64,000 nt of DNA from Mya arenaria (lineage: Eukaryota > Mollusca > Bivalvia > Myida > Myidae). Below, piece by piece: positions 1-12,600 of the stretch. The stretch is taken from assembly GCF_026914265.1 (NCBI RefSeq), contig NC_069124.1, positions 27,126,989-27,190,988 on the forward strand. The letters are read 5' to 3'. The position numbers and the translations under genes are program-made. The notes below the pieces were generated by a model that saw only the letters and a list, made by a program, of their open reading frames with translations, was not told the origin of the DNA and did not search any database. How positions within the stretch are numbered: the first letter of the stretch is position 1; every line of letters starts with the position of its first letter.

Positions 1-226
1 TCCTAAGTATTAAAAGGATTTTCATACAGTCGGAAGGAAATACGCAAATAAAATATATTTAAACTCTTATATATGGTCAGTAGGTTCAAATAAACGTTCG
101 TTTGATAATGCAAGGACAACTAAGTTGCGCAAAAATATACAGGTTTTACTGCTAGTTGTGATAACACATCTTCACAACAGTGCTATGGAAATCATCTCAA
201 ACTAAAATACAAATTAAATCAAAAAC

Positions 227-636
227 CGTCTCAGTGGTAATGGCAGGGCTCATAAGAACAGCAAAGTTTGTAAGGTGGTCACAATGACAGGACACGGTTC
301 CCTTTTTGGTGTCAAAGTGTTTCAAAGTGCATCCGTTTGTGGACCAGTGGCCTTTCTCGCTACAAACGAAACAGAACGGATAGGTTGTTAACTATTGCTT
401 TTTTGATACATGATTGTAAAATGGAATATTAATATAATTATTTAGTTTGTTGAAGATTTATTATTTGTGTAGAGGAAACATACATTTTTCTTATATATTG
501 TGTGCTCTAAGATTGTTTACTAAAATTATTTGTACCCAAAAGAAAATATTTCATCGAATTTAAGTAAAAGCAAATGTTTTAAAATAAACCTTTGATTTGT
601 GTCCCAAAAGGAACATGCAGGCTTCCTTAATTTTCT
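227..636 (-). CDS. GPS motif of the adhesion GPCR (two exons)
   Basis: Exon 636-590 encodes [10 protein letters not shown] and exon 359-227 continues with GHWSTNGC, then [13 protein letters not shown]. The split codon (AG+C, Ser) joins them in frame. All four GPS cysteines and the tryptophans are present. The cleavage tripeptide is HL|T, so autoproteolysis looks possible, and the residues after it (TNFAVLM) fit a tethered agonist. The first exon is only 47 nt long and was identified by motif and phase. Confidence 0.95.
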
Positions 637-3600
637 CTGAAACAAAATGCGCAATAAGTACATCAAGTTATGTTCATGCAAATTTGAATCGATCATCACA
701 TTATAAACCTTAGATTTTATATTCTCCAATAACGACTGAATTGATATAACGACTATATTGATTATAACACATATTATTGTCTATTAATACGACCAACGTC
801 ATGTTTAAAGACACAAAAACACTAAACGAGCGATTGAACTGACACATTAGAAGTAACCTTATATCGTATCATTTTATTTGCGAAAGCGCCATGGCTAAGT
901 CAGTGAAATAAACTAAGACTCAAATTCTACTTAAAACAAAAAACGATCCATGTACTATAAAGAATTATGATGAAATGTCAACAAAGATTCAACAAGATAC
1001 ACAACGCCATCAGACAACATAGGCATATAACATATATAAAATATATATAGTTATATCAAAAATTGATATATGAATTCGAACTGTTACATACATCAAAGAC
1101 ATGGAAGGTTAGCATGACGTCCTCTTTTCTGAGTTCATGTCCGTAAAAACTAAAGGCCAAAACCGGCCCGTTGATTGAACTGTCCAACCTGGCAATCAAA
1201 ATAAGTAAGAAATCTTTATACTTAAGTCAAAGATCTTAGTCGTTCATTGCAGAGCAGGAAAGTTGCAAAACTATTATGCAAATGAAGCTATATTTCGCCG
1301 TTCGTTTTTTATAGCTACATCGTTTTACTTATATTGTATGCTTCTGAAACGCATATAAAAAGGTTATTGCACTTACGAGTCGATATCGGTAGTTGAAGGC
1401 AACATTCCCGACATGTTTTTAAACAAGCTGCCGCTAAATACTTTTTTTCCAATCTCTATGTCAAAAAAGGAATTTTTCAGAATTTAGGTACGTTAATAAA
1501 ATAAACAATATTTTTACTACAATCAAACAAACAGTTGCGTCTAAGTATGTACTGAAACCAAAAAAGGTTGGTTACCTGTTCCACAGCCAACGACGATCTG
1601 ATCACCCATTCTGTCCTTGGCTTGTTTAGTGTTAGCGGCAGTAGACGGAAACATTATATTGTCACACCTGTCTACTTGTCCAATTTCTATCACTTAAAGT
1701 AATAAACTACATGATGTAACAATCATACAAGTAGTAACATTTAATAATGCAATGAAAAGTACAGGAACAAACTAAGTACTTAAAAAAAATCAATTATAAA
1801 CACTACGATATAAACAAACTCAGGAATAATCTGATTAGTTACTTAGTAACATAGTTATGAATATGCAAGCTCGTTATTGTTACATTATTCTCTTGAGTAA
1901 AATATGGAAACGTGTATCGGTGACAGGTTCATTATTTTGATCGGGAGGAAAACAAGGACATGCTTATGTTTTGTTTTAAAATTACACCATCTCTTAATAC
2001 TAAGCAAACATCTTACACAAGTTTGGCTTTTCGAAAGTCTTGTTCAAAACCGTAACAGACGTGTTCACAACTTTCGTAATAAACCGGTCGATTGTATTTA
2101 TTACCGAGTCGGCACCAACTCCCTTCTGTTGTTAAGAAAAAATCAAACAAAAGCGTTACGTTACATTGAAATATAAAAAGCGAATTGACAATAAAAAATA
2201 TTATTATTTATGTACACAATGTTTCGGCCATGATTTATTAAAGCGGAAAAATCTCAAAGCAAACGATCATCCACGGTAGGGTCGGCTTATAAATCGTTTA
2301 CATCGTTCTTGTAGTAAAGACCTAGTAAATATCTTTGTTAAGTACATGCTTGACAAGAGTCAGTGAAATGGTGCGGCATGGTTTAACTATTGTAATTTTC
2401 GATTTGATGAACAAGAATAGAAGTTGCTCAGTCTGCATCGCACCAAGTCATGAAACAAACGGTCATTAGTTCGAACCCTGCACCAGGTACATGCTATCCT
2501 TACAGGTTTACTGTCATAAAATAAAACAAAAGTTGGCTTGTTATGGGGTTGGAAAAAAGTAGATGTAAAGCAGAGGCATTTGAAAGTAAATTCTGCTACT
2601 TTTATGTGAAGATATACATAAAAAAAACATGTTTATGAAGGTTTATCTAAAATCACATGAATACTTTTGTGTAATTTTTTATCTTTTTGAAAACTGAGTT
2701 TTCTTCGTTCGAAAATACATCAATTTGAATGCAATGAAAGAGGAATATTGGTACTGTGTTTTAATCCAGGCGGTTGTATTCGACTAAATTGTGAATCTGT
2801 AAACATTTATAAGATTCAAGTATGAAATTCAGGATCATTACGCAGTACAAATAACCCTTTGAGAATATGTATATTACTGGTTTAAATAACACCGAGACAC
2901 GTTTTGACACTGCATTTGTTTCTAAGCTGAATAAAGTAAGTTTAATACAAAACTGGTTATAATAATGTCTTACTTAACTAAGCAATATGAAGGTATTATG
3001 AAACTTAATGAGTTAGCATACGTATATAATATTAAAAAGGAGGTCTTGCTAATCACTTAGTCGATCTTTGTTTTGTAAACTAGTTCCTTATCTTTTTCGG
3101 TTTTTTCAGACAAAAGTCATAAAACAAAGACGTGATGAGGGAAGCTAGTTTGTGTGTATGACTTCATGTAATCGAAGCAAAATCATTTTTATCTGATACA
3201 TGTTCGGACAATCACAGAAACAAAAACATACGTACGTCATTAATCAAACTTTTCCATGACGATGTCGAATTTCCATCCAATAAATTATTCGCAACTTCGA
3301 AGAAACTCTGAAACGAAATTCTACATATATGTCTTAAGCTTTAACCGAAATAAACTCACAGTTTCGTAGTTGTATATAGATAATACAGATGTTTACAAGG
3401 GAGGATACGTAGCTGGCAATAAAGCACACATACGTCAGTGTCGTTCACGATTGTGACAGAATTGATTTCGATGTCGTCAATGACTTTATCAAGGATTTGG
3501 TTTACATTCTGTAGATCGCCCGCTGTTGGCAAGTGCTTACTATCTGTCGTCAAGATATTTGTTTCCTGTTTTAACCTCGACAAAGCCTCTGTGGAATTCA

Positions 3601-6600
3601 GGGAACCATTAAACACCTACAAATTGAAAGTTTCCACAGTACAATCAGCTTATTCGGACATATAAGTACTGCAAGATTCGTGTGTATATTACGTCTTCAC
3701 TAAATAGGCTTAGACACAAAAGTGTGTTTGTTTTGCCAACTATGTGCATGATCTAATTTATTTGAAATTTGTGTTTGGGGGTGCCTTTCAATTATTTAGT
3801 CTTCTAAAATAATGTTTAATATTGAACAAAAGATGCCTTAAACAGATCAAGATTTATTAACAATTTATCATTATATTTATTTCATTTACTTTTTGAAATA
3901 AAGAGAAATATATAAATAATCTTTTTTTTCAAATCTCATTTTATTATTCGACTTTATAAATGTACGAACTTAATGTTTGTGTGTAAAAAAACATTTTAAA
4001 GTTACTCACAAACGAAATTTAATACATTTATCTTAAATTTTGGAGCCATTTTCTAGGATTTAAAATGAAAATAAGAAGGGCAAATGAAAATTAAAGACAA
4101 TGTCGCTACAAAATTGAAATTCTATGAATACTAATATCATGTACCTGAACGTGTAAATCCTGTATGGCGATCTTTGTACAATTGTTAACGGGGCTCAAAT
4201 AATTGCCATTTTGACAACGACGATAAACATCGCCTAAAACAAATGTCTAAGTATTCATTGACAAATAATAATATATTTTCAGACATACTTGTGAAATTAC
4301 TTACGACACAACATTATTGGTTTTTATTGTGAGTTACTTCTGTCATTTCGTATTTTCGCCGCAAAATTACGGAAATAGGCCAAGTTGAGGGTTGAAATGT
4401 TTCTATCAGATGACGTATTTCTTTTTTTAATTTTCATTAGACATGTACAAACGATTGAGCAAGCTTTGTTGGCTTCAAGCTTCCCCTGAATCCAATTAAG
4501 CAATATGTTTATGCTCTTGTTTTATGAGGGAATTTCTTGCTTTGGGAAAGTTAACAACTTAACATGTTTGAAAATGAAGCAGTATTTTTTGTCTGCAAAT
4601 TTTTGCGCAAAAATATTCGGGGCAAAAATATGACGTATTATTATTTCGTATATTCGCCTTGCCGCATGTCGTATTTCGACCAACCATAGTTTCGCATAAT
4701 GCCACAGCTTTATACAACAGAATTGATAAGTGTATAGCTCTCTCAACAATCGTGCTCAAATCAATCTGTATAAACTAAAAGATATTTCCATATTTTATAC
4801 GCAGGATCAAATCTTTACCTCGGTACCCCTCACCGCATCCCTTTAGAGATATCTGTCCGTCAAGAACTGCTGGCCATTCTCTGTCTTGTTCGATGGATGC
4901 GGCGCATGACCTTGAAATTTTTCCTGAAAATTCGCTTAAATACTTTAACGAATGATAACGTCATCAATACAAATACTGTTCTGTACTGTGTTGGTAGTTG
5001 TGTATAATAATTAAAACACACACACTATAATTGCATTGCAGTCGATTTAACAGACACATTCATTTCGGGCCGTGAGTATTATGTATATAATATTTTATAT
5101 CTAACATATCTGTGTTTTATTTGTTCTGTGTCAAATTAGGCGTTTGCCCCGTGCCACTAAACCGGTTTTATGTTTAAACGTTTTGCTACTGAGCTTGTTT
5201 CTGTAGCTTTTTGCATAAATATTGAATATGTGCTTCAAACAGGAACATTTTCGATATTTTATGATTGAAATTGTCTATGTATATGACATTGTATTTTACA
5301 AGAGTATATTGAAACACATATACACCATCATGTTTTAATTTAGCACTTATATTTTACATGTATCCCACTTCAGTGGCCTGTTGGGTAAGAGCAAAAAGGC
5401 GACAAATTGCTGTCGTTCTCGTTATCTCGTGTTCGCGTTGGCGTGCAAAAGGGCGAAACGCGAATTGGTGTTTATAAACAAATACGAAACCATGCCATTT
5501 CGCCAACTTTTGGCAACTATCTATCTGTCTTGTGTCTGTTTGTCTGTCTGAATAACTGTCGACCTGCATGCCTGCCGGCCTGCCGGCCCGCCCGATGAAC
5601 GGCCGTTTGCCCAACGCCCGCACCTCCGCCCAACGTCCGTCCATCCGTCCGTCAATTCGTCCGTCCGTCTGTCTATCCGTCTGTCTGTCATTCCGTCTCT
5701 CCGTCCATATGTATTACTATATCAGTCAAAGAGTAATAAGAAAATTGTTTGTTCTTGCCTTTGTTTGAACTTGAGTTAATATATATATGCTAATGACGGC
5801 ATTCTGATTACGCAGTTATTAATATGTAAGCCTTTATGAAATATATTTTTTGAGTTGAAGATGATGTTTGAATGCGTACCCTAGACATACGACATGTTGT
5901 GTATCGACAGATCGGATAAGTGTATATAATATCAATGTTGTCCAGCATCTTGTTTGAAAATGTCAATTGGCTTATTCATAACTCTGAGCAAAGACATAGC
6001 TGGAAAATCTAAATTGCCAACCTACAAAATACGTGTACTAGAAAACTATTTCCGTTGTCAAGGAAAGTGATTTTTACTTATTTCATTCAAGAAATATACA
6101 TTTTCAACAGGTGAGTTTTTACAATGAGGTATTTGATATGAAACAAAAAAGTTACAGAACATAGAATAACACGTTAGTGTCCTGTACGGGAATTGTTTTT
6201 TATCGTTATTTTTAAACCTATAAATATTTTCAAAATACAATCAACAAATTATGATTATGATTGTGCGATGCATTTGTACTAAAACAGTCATAACAATTAT
6301 GCATTCATTCACTCATCTCTCACACTTATTCCAAAGTAAATTATAATCATAGTATGAAGAGCCATCTATTGCTACTGAAATTATAAGATTATAAAAAAGA
6401 TATCTTGTAAACATCTTTTGAAACCAGAATCCAACTCAGGTACCTGTCACACACTGAACTCCTACATCCTCATTATGAAGGCAGTTGTGATGGCCCCATC
6501 CCCTATGAGCACAGTCTTCAATGTTTGATTCATTTCCAACGCAATGAACATCGTCTAGCCAGATTGGACCAATGCCTTTTCCGTAATGACTTCCCATTTT

Positions 6601-9600
6601 TACAGTCGCATCATCTCTTTAACAAATAATACACAAATTTATGTGACCATTATTTAATAACACACGTTTTCCAATACGCCCACAAAATAATTACCAGTAT
6701 TTATCAATAAAGACTGAAATGACTTACATAGTAATATTGAGCATATTGCATACAACCAATGCATCATTTGAGTCAAAATCGTTTCTGCATACTGTTCCCC
6801 AGTGTCCATACTTGTAAACTTCAACACGGCCTTCAAGATACGTCGGTCCATCAACAAGCCGCACTTCCGCTTGCCCTGAATCTGTTCATACAGCAGATGG
6901 TGTTATTGGCATATGAGGTATCGTACGTATGTGAATATATAAAAGCTTGCTAAATTCCAAGTGAAGTATAAATTTGCAGTATGTTCTTGACAGGTCTTAA
7001 AATGAAATGAAGCCACACAATTACTTTTAGTATGTATCAGAAACTATTGTTTAATAGCATTGAACAGTTCGTTTAATTTCCTTAACTCCTTATGTTTTCT
7101 TTCATTCATTGTTTCCGTTAACAATGCAGACATAAAAATGCAGACTTTTGTATTGTAGCCTATAAAGGTACAGTATTAAAATTGATTAACCAAAACATTT
7201 TTTCACTGCATAAAACGTGGTTTGGATTGTGCATCCAAATACTTAAATACACATAAAACAATATTAGGCTTATTTGAAGAATAATTATCTACTGCAATGC
7301 AAACATAGCAAATGTATTTTAATTGACATGATTAATTACGAAACGAAACTTGTAGGATAATGCCAGGCATTTGGACGCTTTATAGTTATAACATTTGTGC
7401 ATTAATGAAATATTTCAAACGTTAACAAAGATATGCATGCATTCTTTATATTTCTAATGTATATTCTACCTTTTGATAGTAGTTAACGTTTTCGATGCGG
7501 TTCATCAAATGTCATTGTTTCAACACCATTCTAATAATTTTAAACACCCTCAGGCGTGCAAACTTTTGAGCAGTTTTTGCCACTAAATAAATTAGGTGTT
7601 GGAATAAAAAGCTGTGTGAAAATCCAGCTCAATTACCTGTCACACACATAACTCCTACATCCTTATTGTGAAGGCAGTTGTGATGACCCCATCCTCCATG
7701 AGCACAGTCTTCGATGTTTGATTCATTTCCAAGGCAATTAACATCGTCTAGCCAGATTTGACCATTGCCTTGTCCATAATAGGCTCCCGCTTTTACAATG
7801 CCATCAGTTCTTTAACAATAAATATAAATAACGTATTGCCGTAAGTTATAAATGCACTTATTGTAAATGTGCACACTAACACTATGATAAAACTTAAGTA
7901 ATACTCGATTTCTACATCCCGTGTTTACAGTGGCATCAAGTATTAAACAAATAACATTTGATTATATATGACCATAAATTATTGACACAATTCTTTTAAA
8001 AACGCACATTAATAGTATTTATCAATAAAGTTTAAAGTGGCTTACACATTCATATTCAGCATTTTGCATAAAACCCTTGCACCATTTGAGTCGAAGAAGT
8101 CACTGCATACTGTTCCCCAGCGTTCATATTTGTAAACTTCAACACGGCCTTCAAAATTAGTAAGTCCATCAACAAGTCGCACTTTCGCTTGTCCTGAATC
8201 TTTTTTTTAAAATTAAACATGTCAGATTATTGGTATATGACGCATCGTATATATGTTATATAAAACCTTGCAGCTTAATCAGTATATGATAAACTCACAA
8301 AGAATGAATGACAAGTTTAAACAAAATATGCTGTTAAACAATTTCTAGAACTTTCAAAAACCGTTGTTAATAGAGCATTTAGCAGTTGCTGTAGCCAACT
8401 GTTTATGTTTGTCGAACGTTCTAATTTACAATGCAGGCATTAACATGAAATATATTGTAAGTGAGCAGTATTTGCTACAGCATTGAAATCAATTTACCAA
8501 CTCATTTCTTACCGTCGTTGTAAGTGGTTATGTTTTCATACTTGTCACTTCAATATACTTATAACTATACCACGATATCAATGATCTCATCTCTCAAACG
8601 TGTACACATAAAGTGCATGTATCATATCTCAAGTGTATAGTCTGGCTGTTGATAGCTGATTGTGTTTTTTTGCGGCAATTGCTTCAGTGCCATTGCATCG
8701 AAACTACTTTAAGTATTTTTGACCCTCTGTGAAATTTAATAATAGAACCATTCCTAGCAACTGAAAGTAGTAAATACTAAAATAAGATGTCCTGTGCATA
8801 TCTTGCAAAACCAAAATTAAACTCAACTACCTTCCAAACACATAACTCCTACATCCTCATTGTGAAGGCAGTTGTGATGACCCCATCCTCTATGAGCACA
8901 GTCTTCGATGTTTGATTCATTTCCAAGACAATGAACATCGTCTAGCAAGATCGGACCCTTGCCTTCTTTATAATATCCTCCCGTTAAGACAATGGTATCT
9001 TGTCTTAAACAAAAAATATAAAAGCATATATATGATCAATTTATAACACAATTATATCCAATACGCCAACAAAATAATTACCAGTATTTATCAATAAAGA
9101 TGCAACATGACTTACACAGTAATATTTAGCATATTGCATACAACCAATGCATCATTTGATTCGAAGTCGTCTCTGCATACTGTTCCCCAGAGTCCATACT
9201 TATAAACTTCTACCCGACCTTCAGAATTAGTCAGTCCATCTACAAGTCGCACTTGCGCTTGCGCTGAATCTGCTCATAAGGCATGTCAGGTTATTGGTAC
9301 ATGGCTCATCATACAAATTTTAATATAAAACGTTGCAAGATTCTTGGTAAACCAACATTAACATAAAGTTTACGACAGGTCTAATTATTTAATATCGCCA
9401 ACTATTACTAGCACTTTTAAAAGATGTATAAATAGCAATGGGCAGATATTTAACTGAACACTTTTTGTATTAAAGGTTAGATAAATTAACAATGTTTGCA
9501 TAAATTAAGTATTGAGTAACTAAACAGACATAGGAACATGATTTTAACAAATAAACCAACACATTGTTTCACTGCTTAGAACGTGGAAATAATTTTGGGT

Positions 9601-12600
9601 ACAACTTATTACAATACACAAATAATAATATCACAGTAAATGAAAGATAATTTAATTATGTAATACAATGTTATAATATAAATATATAATAATAATAATG
9701 CAAACATATTATTCTACAAATCAATAACGAATAGAAACTATTTGGGCCAAACACAGCTATAGCAAACGTCCTTAATGAATTTGCCTAAATATTAAAGCGT
9801 GGTCAAATAAATGGCGTCATCTTTCGAAATGCATATCTTTTTTATTGATAACTGATTAAATTGTTACTACGATCCCTTAAGTGTCATAGCATCAACATTC
9901 TTCTAAACGATTTAAACTTTCTTTGGCATGCATCTCATTGTGCAATTTGTCCTTTTCAAAATGTTAGGCATTGATAAAATGTCACATGAATATCTTCCGA
10001 AGCCTTAATCAAACTGTACCTGACGCACAGATAACTCCTACATCCTCATAGTGGTCACAGTTGCTATTCCCAAATCCACTATGACCACAATCTTCAATAT
10101 TTGATTCATTTCCAAGACAGACAACATCATCCAGCCAGATCGGATCATTGCCTTCTCCATAAACACCTCCCGCTTTTACAATTGGATCAGTTCTAGAACA
10201 AATAGTGTTTTAAGTAACTGGGTTAGTAGTCGACCCGATATGGGATATACGGGGCAAAGGAAACCATATCGGGTGAGAACGATGGTTTCTGCGCCCCATA
10301 TATCCCATATGGGCTCATCTACTATTATCGCTACGTTTATATCATGTCGACAACCTGTTTACATGTTTGAATGTTTCACTTATTCACCGGAATATTCATG
10401 GGAATCGGAAAATAGACGCCATTTTGGTACGATATAAATTTGGTGATCAAATATAGAAAAATATGGGGTTACCGCATGACCAGTCCTGGAATATTGGCGT
10501 TGTGTCATATGATATGATATTATAGTATATATAACCGTTAATTGTTAACTCAAAAGTCTTCAATAAGAACAGTCACTACATAATTATCAGTATTTGATCA
10601 ATAAAGTACAAAATGACTTACACAGTCATATTTAGCATATTGCACACAACCAAAGCATTATTCGAGTCGAAGAAATCATCGCATACTGTTCCCCAGCGTC
10701 CATACTTGAAAATTTCAACACGACCTTCAAAAGCAGTCTGTCCATCAACAAGCCGCACTATCGCTTGCCCTGTATCTTTTCATCAAACAGTTCAGGTTAT
10801 TGGAATATGAAGGAACGTACATATGCTAACTAAAACTGCAAAATTACCGGTGCGTCATAAATGTACAGGAATGTACAGGAAGAGCATGGGAGGTTTAAAA
10901 ATGAAAAGTGGCCAAACTATTACTTGCATCTTAAAACATGTTGTTTAAAGTGCACTAAGCAGGCATGTTCTTCAACTTTCATTGAAACGGAATTGTAATT
11001 CATAATGTAAGCATACAATTAGGTTAAGTGTAATGAAGCAAACAAAGGAACAGCATTCAAAACAATTAACCAACACAATGTCTCAGAGCAAAAGATGTGG
11101 TTATGGTTTTGAATCCAAATTATTACAGTACACATTGCTTTAAACCATGCTCTTTTAAAGAGGATTTCTTTTTCAAAAAGACATGTCATTCTTCCAAAAG
11201 AACAAATTACCATTGCAAACGAAATGCTGACTGGCATTATGGCATATCAGCGTTCTAATAAATGTGCTTTTATGAAATTGCATCATCTCTCAACGGATGT
11301 CATTTTTGCCACTAAAATTTTAAGCTGATATAATAATAAAAAAAACATATAAATATATTTTGAAAACTAAATCAAACTCAATTACCTGTCACACACATGA
11401 CCCCTACATCGTTATTGTGACCGCAGTTATGTACCCCCAATCCTCTATGACCACAATCTTTAATGTTTGATTCAATTCCAACGCAGCGAACATCGTCTAA
11501 CCAGATTGGACCATTGCCTTCTCCATAATAAGCACTCGTTCGTACAATGGCATCAGTTCTTAAACGAACAATATACAAGTTTACGTTATGGACACATTCA
11601 CAGTCCTTCGAAAGTTTACATACGAAAATACGAAATAAAATATTTCAATCCATAAAGTAAAATTCCTTACTTATTTAATTTCAGCATTTTACACACAACC
11701 AATGCGTTATTTGTGTCGAAGGAAGTATCACATATTGTTCCCCAGTGTCCATTCGCGTACACCTCGACACGACCTTCGTTATTAGTGTGCCCATCTACAA
11801 GCCTCACTTGCGTCTCATCTGAACGTATGTATATTTTTAGGACTGATTTACCAAATATCCAAAAATTGATAAAGTTAGATAGATATATTTTAATTCCTTT
11901 ATAAATAAAGATATTCAAATTTATACAAATGAGTACACCAAATATATACACAAGTCAATGATATAATAAACACGAACATCAATATAACATTATGATACAA
12001 TACAGATGGATTTGATGAATATTTAACATTTAAATCTGCTCATGATGTAACAAAGAAAAGTCAGCTAAATTATACATCATTGAAGCAATACGGCGCCAAC
12101 CAAGAGGCACATTCGTCCATATCCACAGTTAACGACGCTTAAATAGATTAGTTGCCATAGACGAAACGAAAAGTAAGAAAGTTTAAAAAATATATATGTT
12201 AATTAGGTTGTTGAGGATACTGACTATTACAACCGCCGCTTCTATATTACTACTGAAAATTTGACCTGACAGTTGACAAAGCTTTCATCTTAAATATAGG
12301 TTATGAATGAAAATAAATACACACACACACTGATCAGATGATATTACATATTGATACTATTGTCTATCATTTAATTACAACATTTACAAAATATGCAATT
12401 TGAAATAAGCACGTGACAAAAATAGTCCAAAAATCACTTAAGATATTGTTACAGGTGATCGAAGTTTCGTTTGTTTTGTTTTTTGCAATATCTCATATTG
12501 GTGTAAAAGTATCAAAAATAATTACTTTTTTCATTGCCCGATTATTATCCACAGTTTGTCAAACTATGAGTAACATGTTTTACTTACAATTTTCTTCTAT

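Noticed and set aside
1904-2176. 90-codon plus-strand open frame
   Set aside because: It is the antisense shadow of GAIN exon 2125-2017.
2370-2495. tRNA or tRNA-derived SINE suggested by GTTCGAACCCTGCACC
   Set aside because: A B-box-like word and a GGTGCGG/CTGCACC pair exist, but spacing is too long and no anticodon or D arm can be folded.
5354-5768. Overlapping Arg/Ser/Pro-rich frames
   Set aside because: They arise from the TCTG/TCCG simple repeat.
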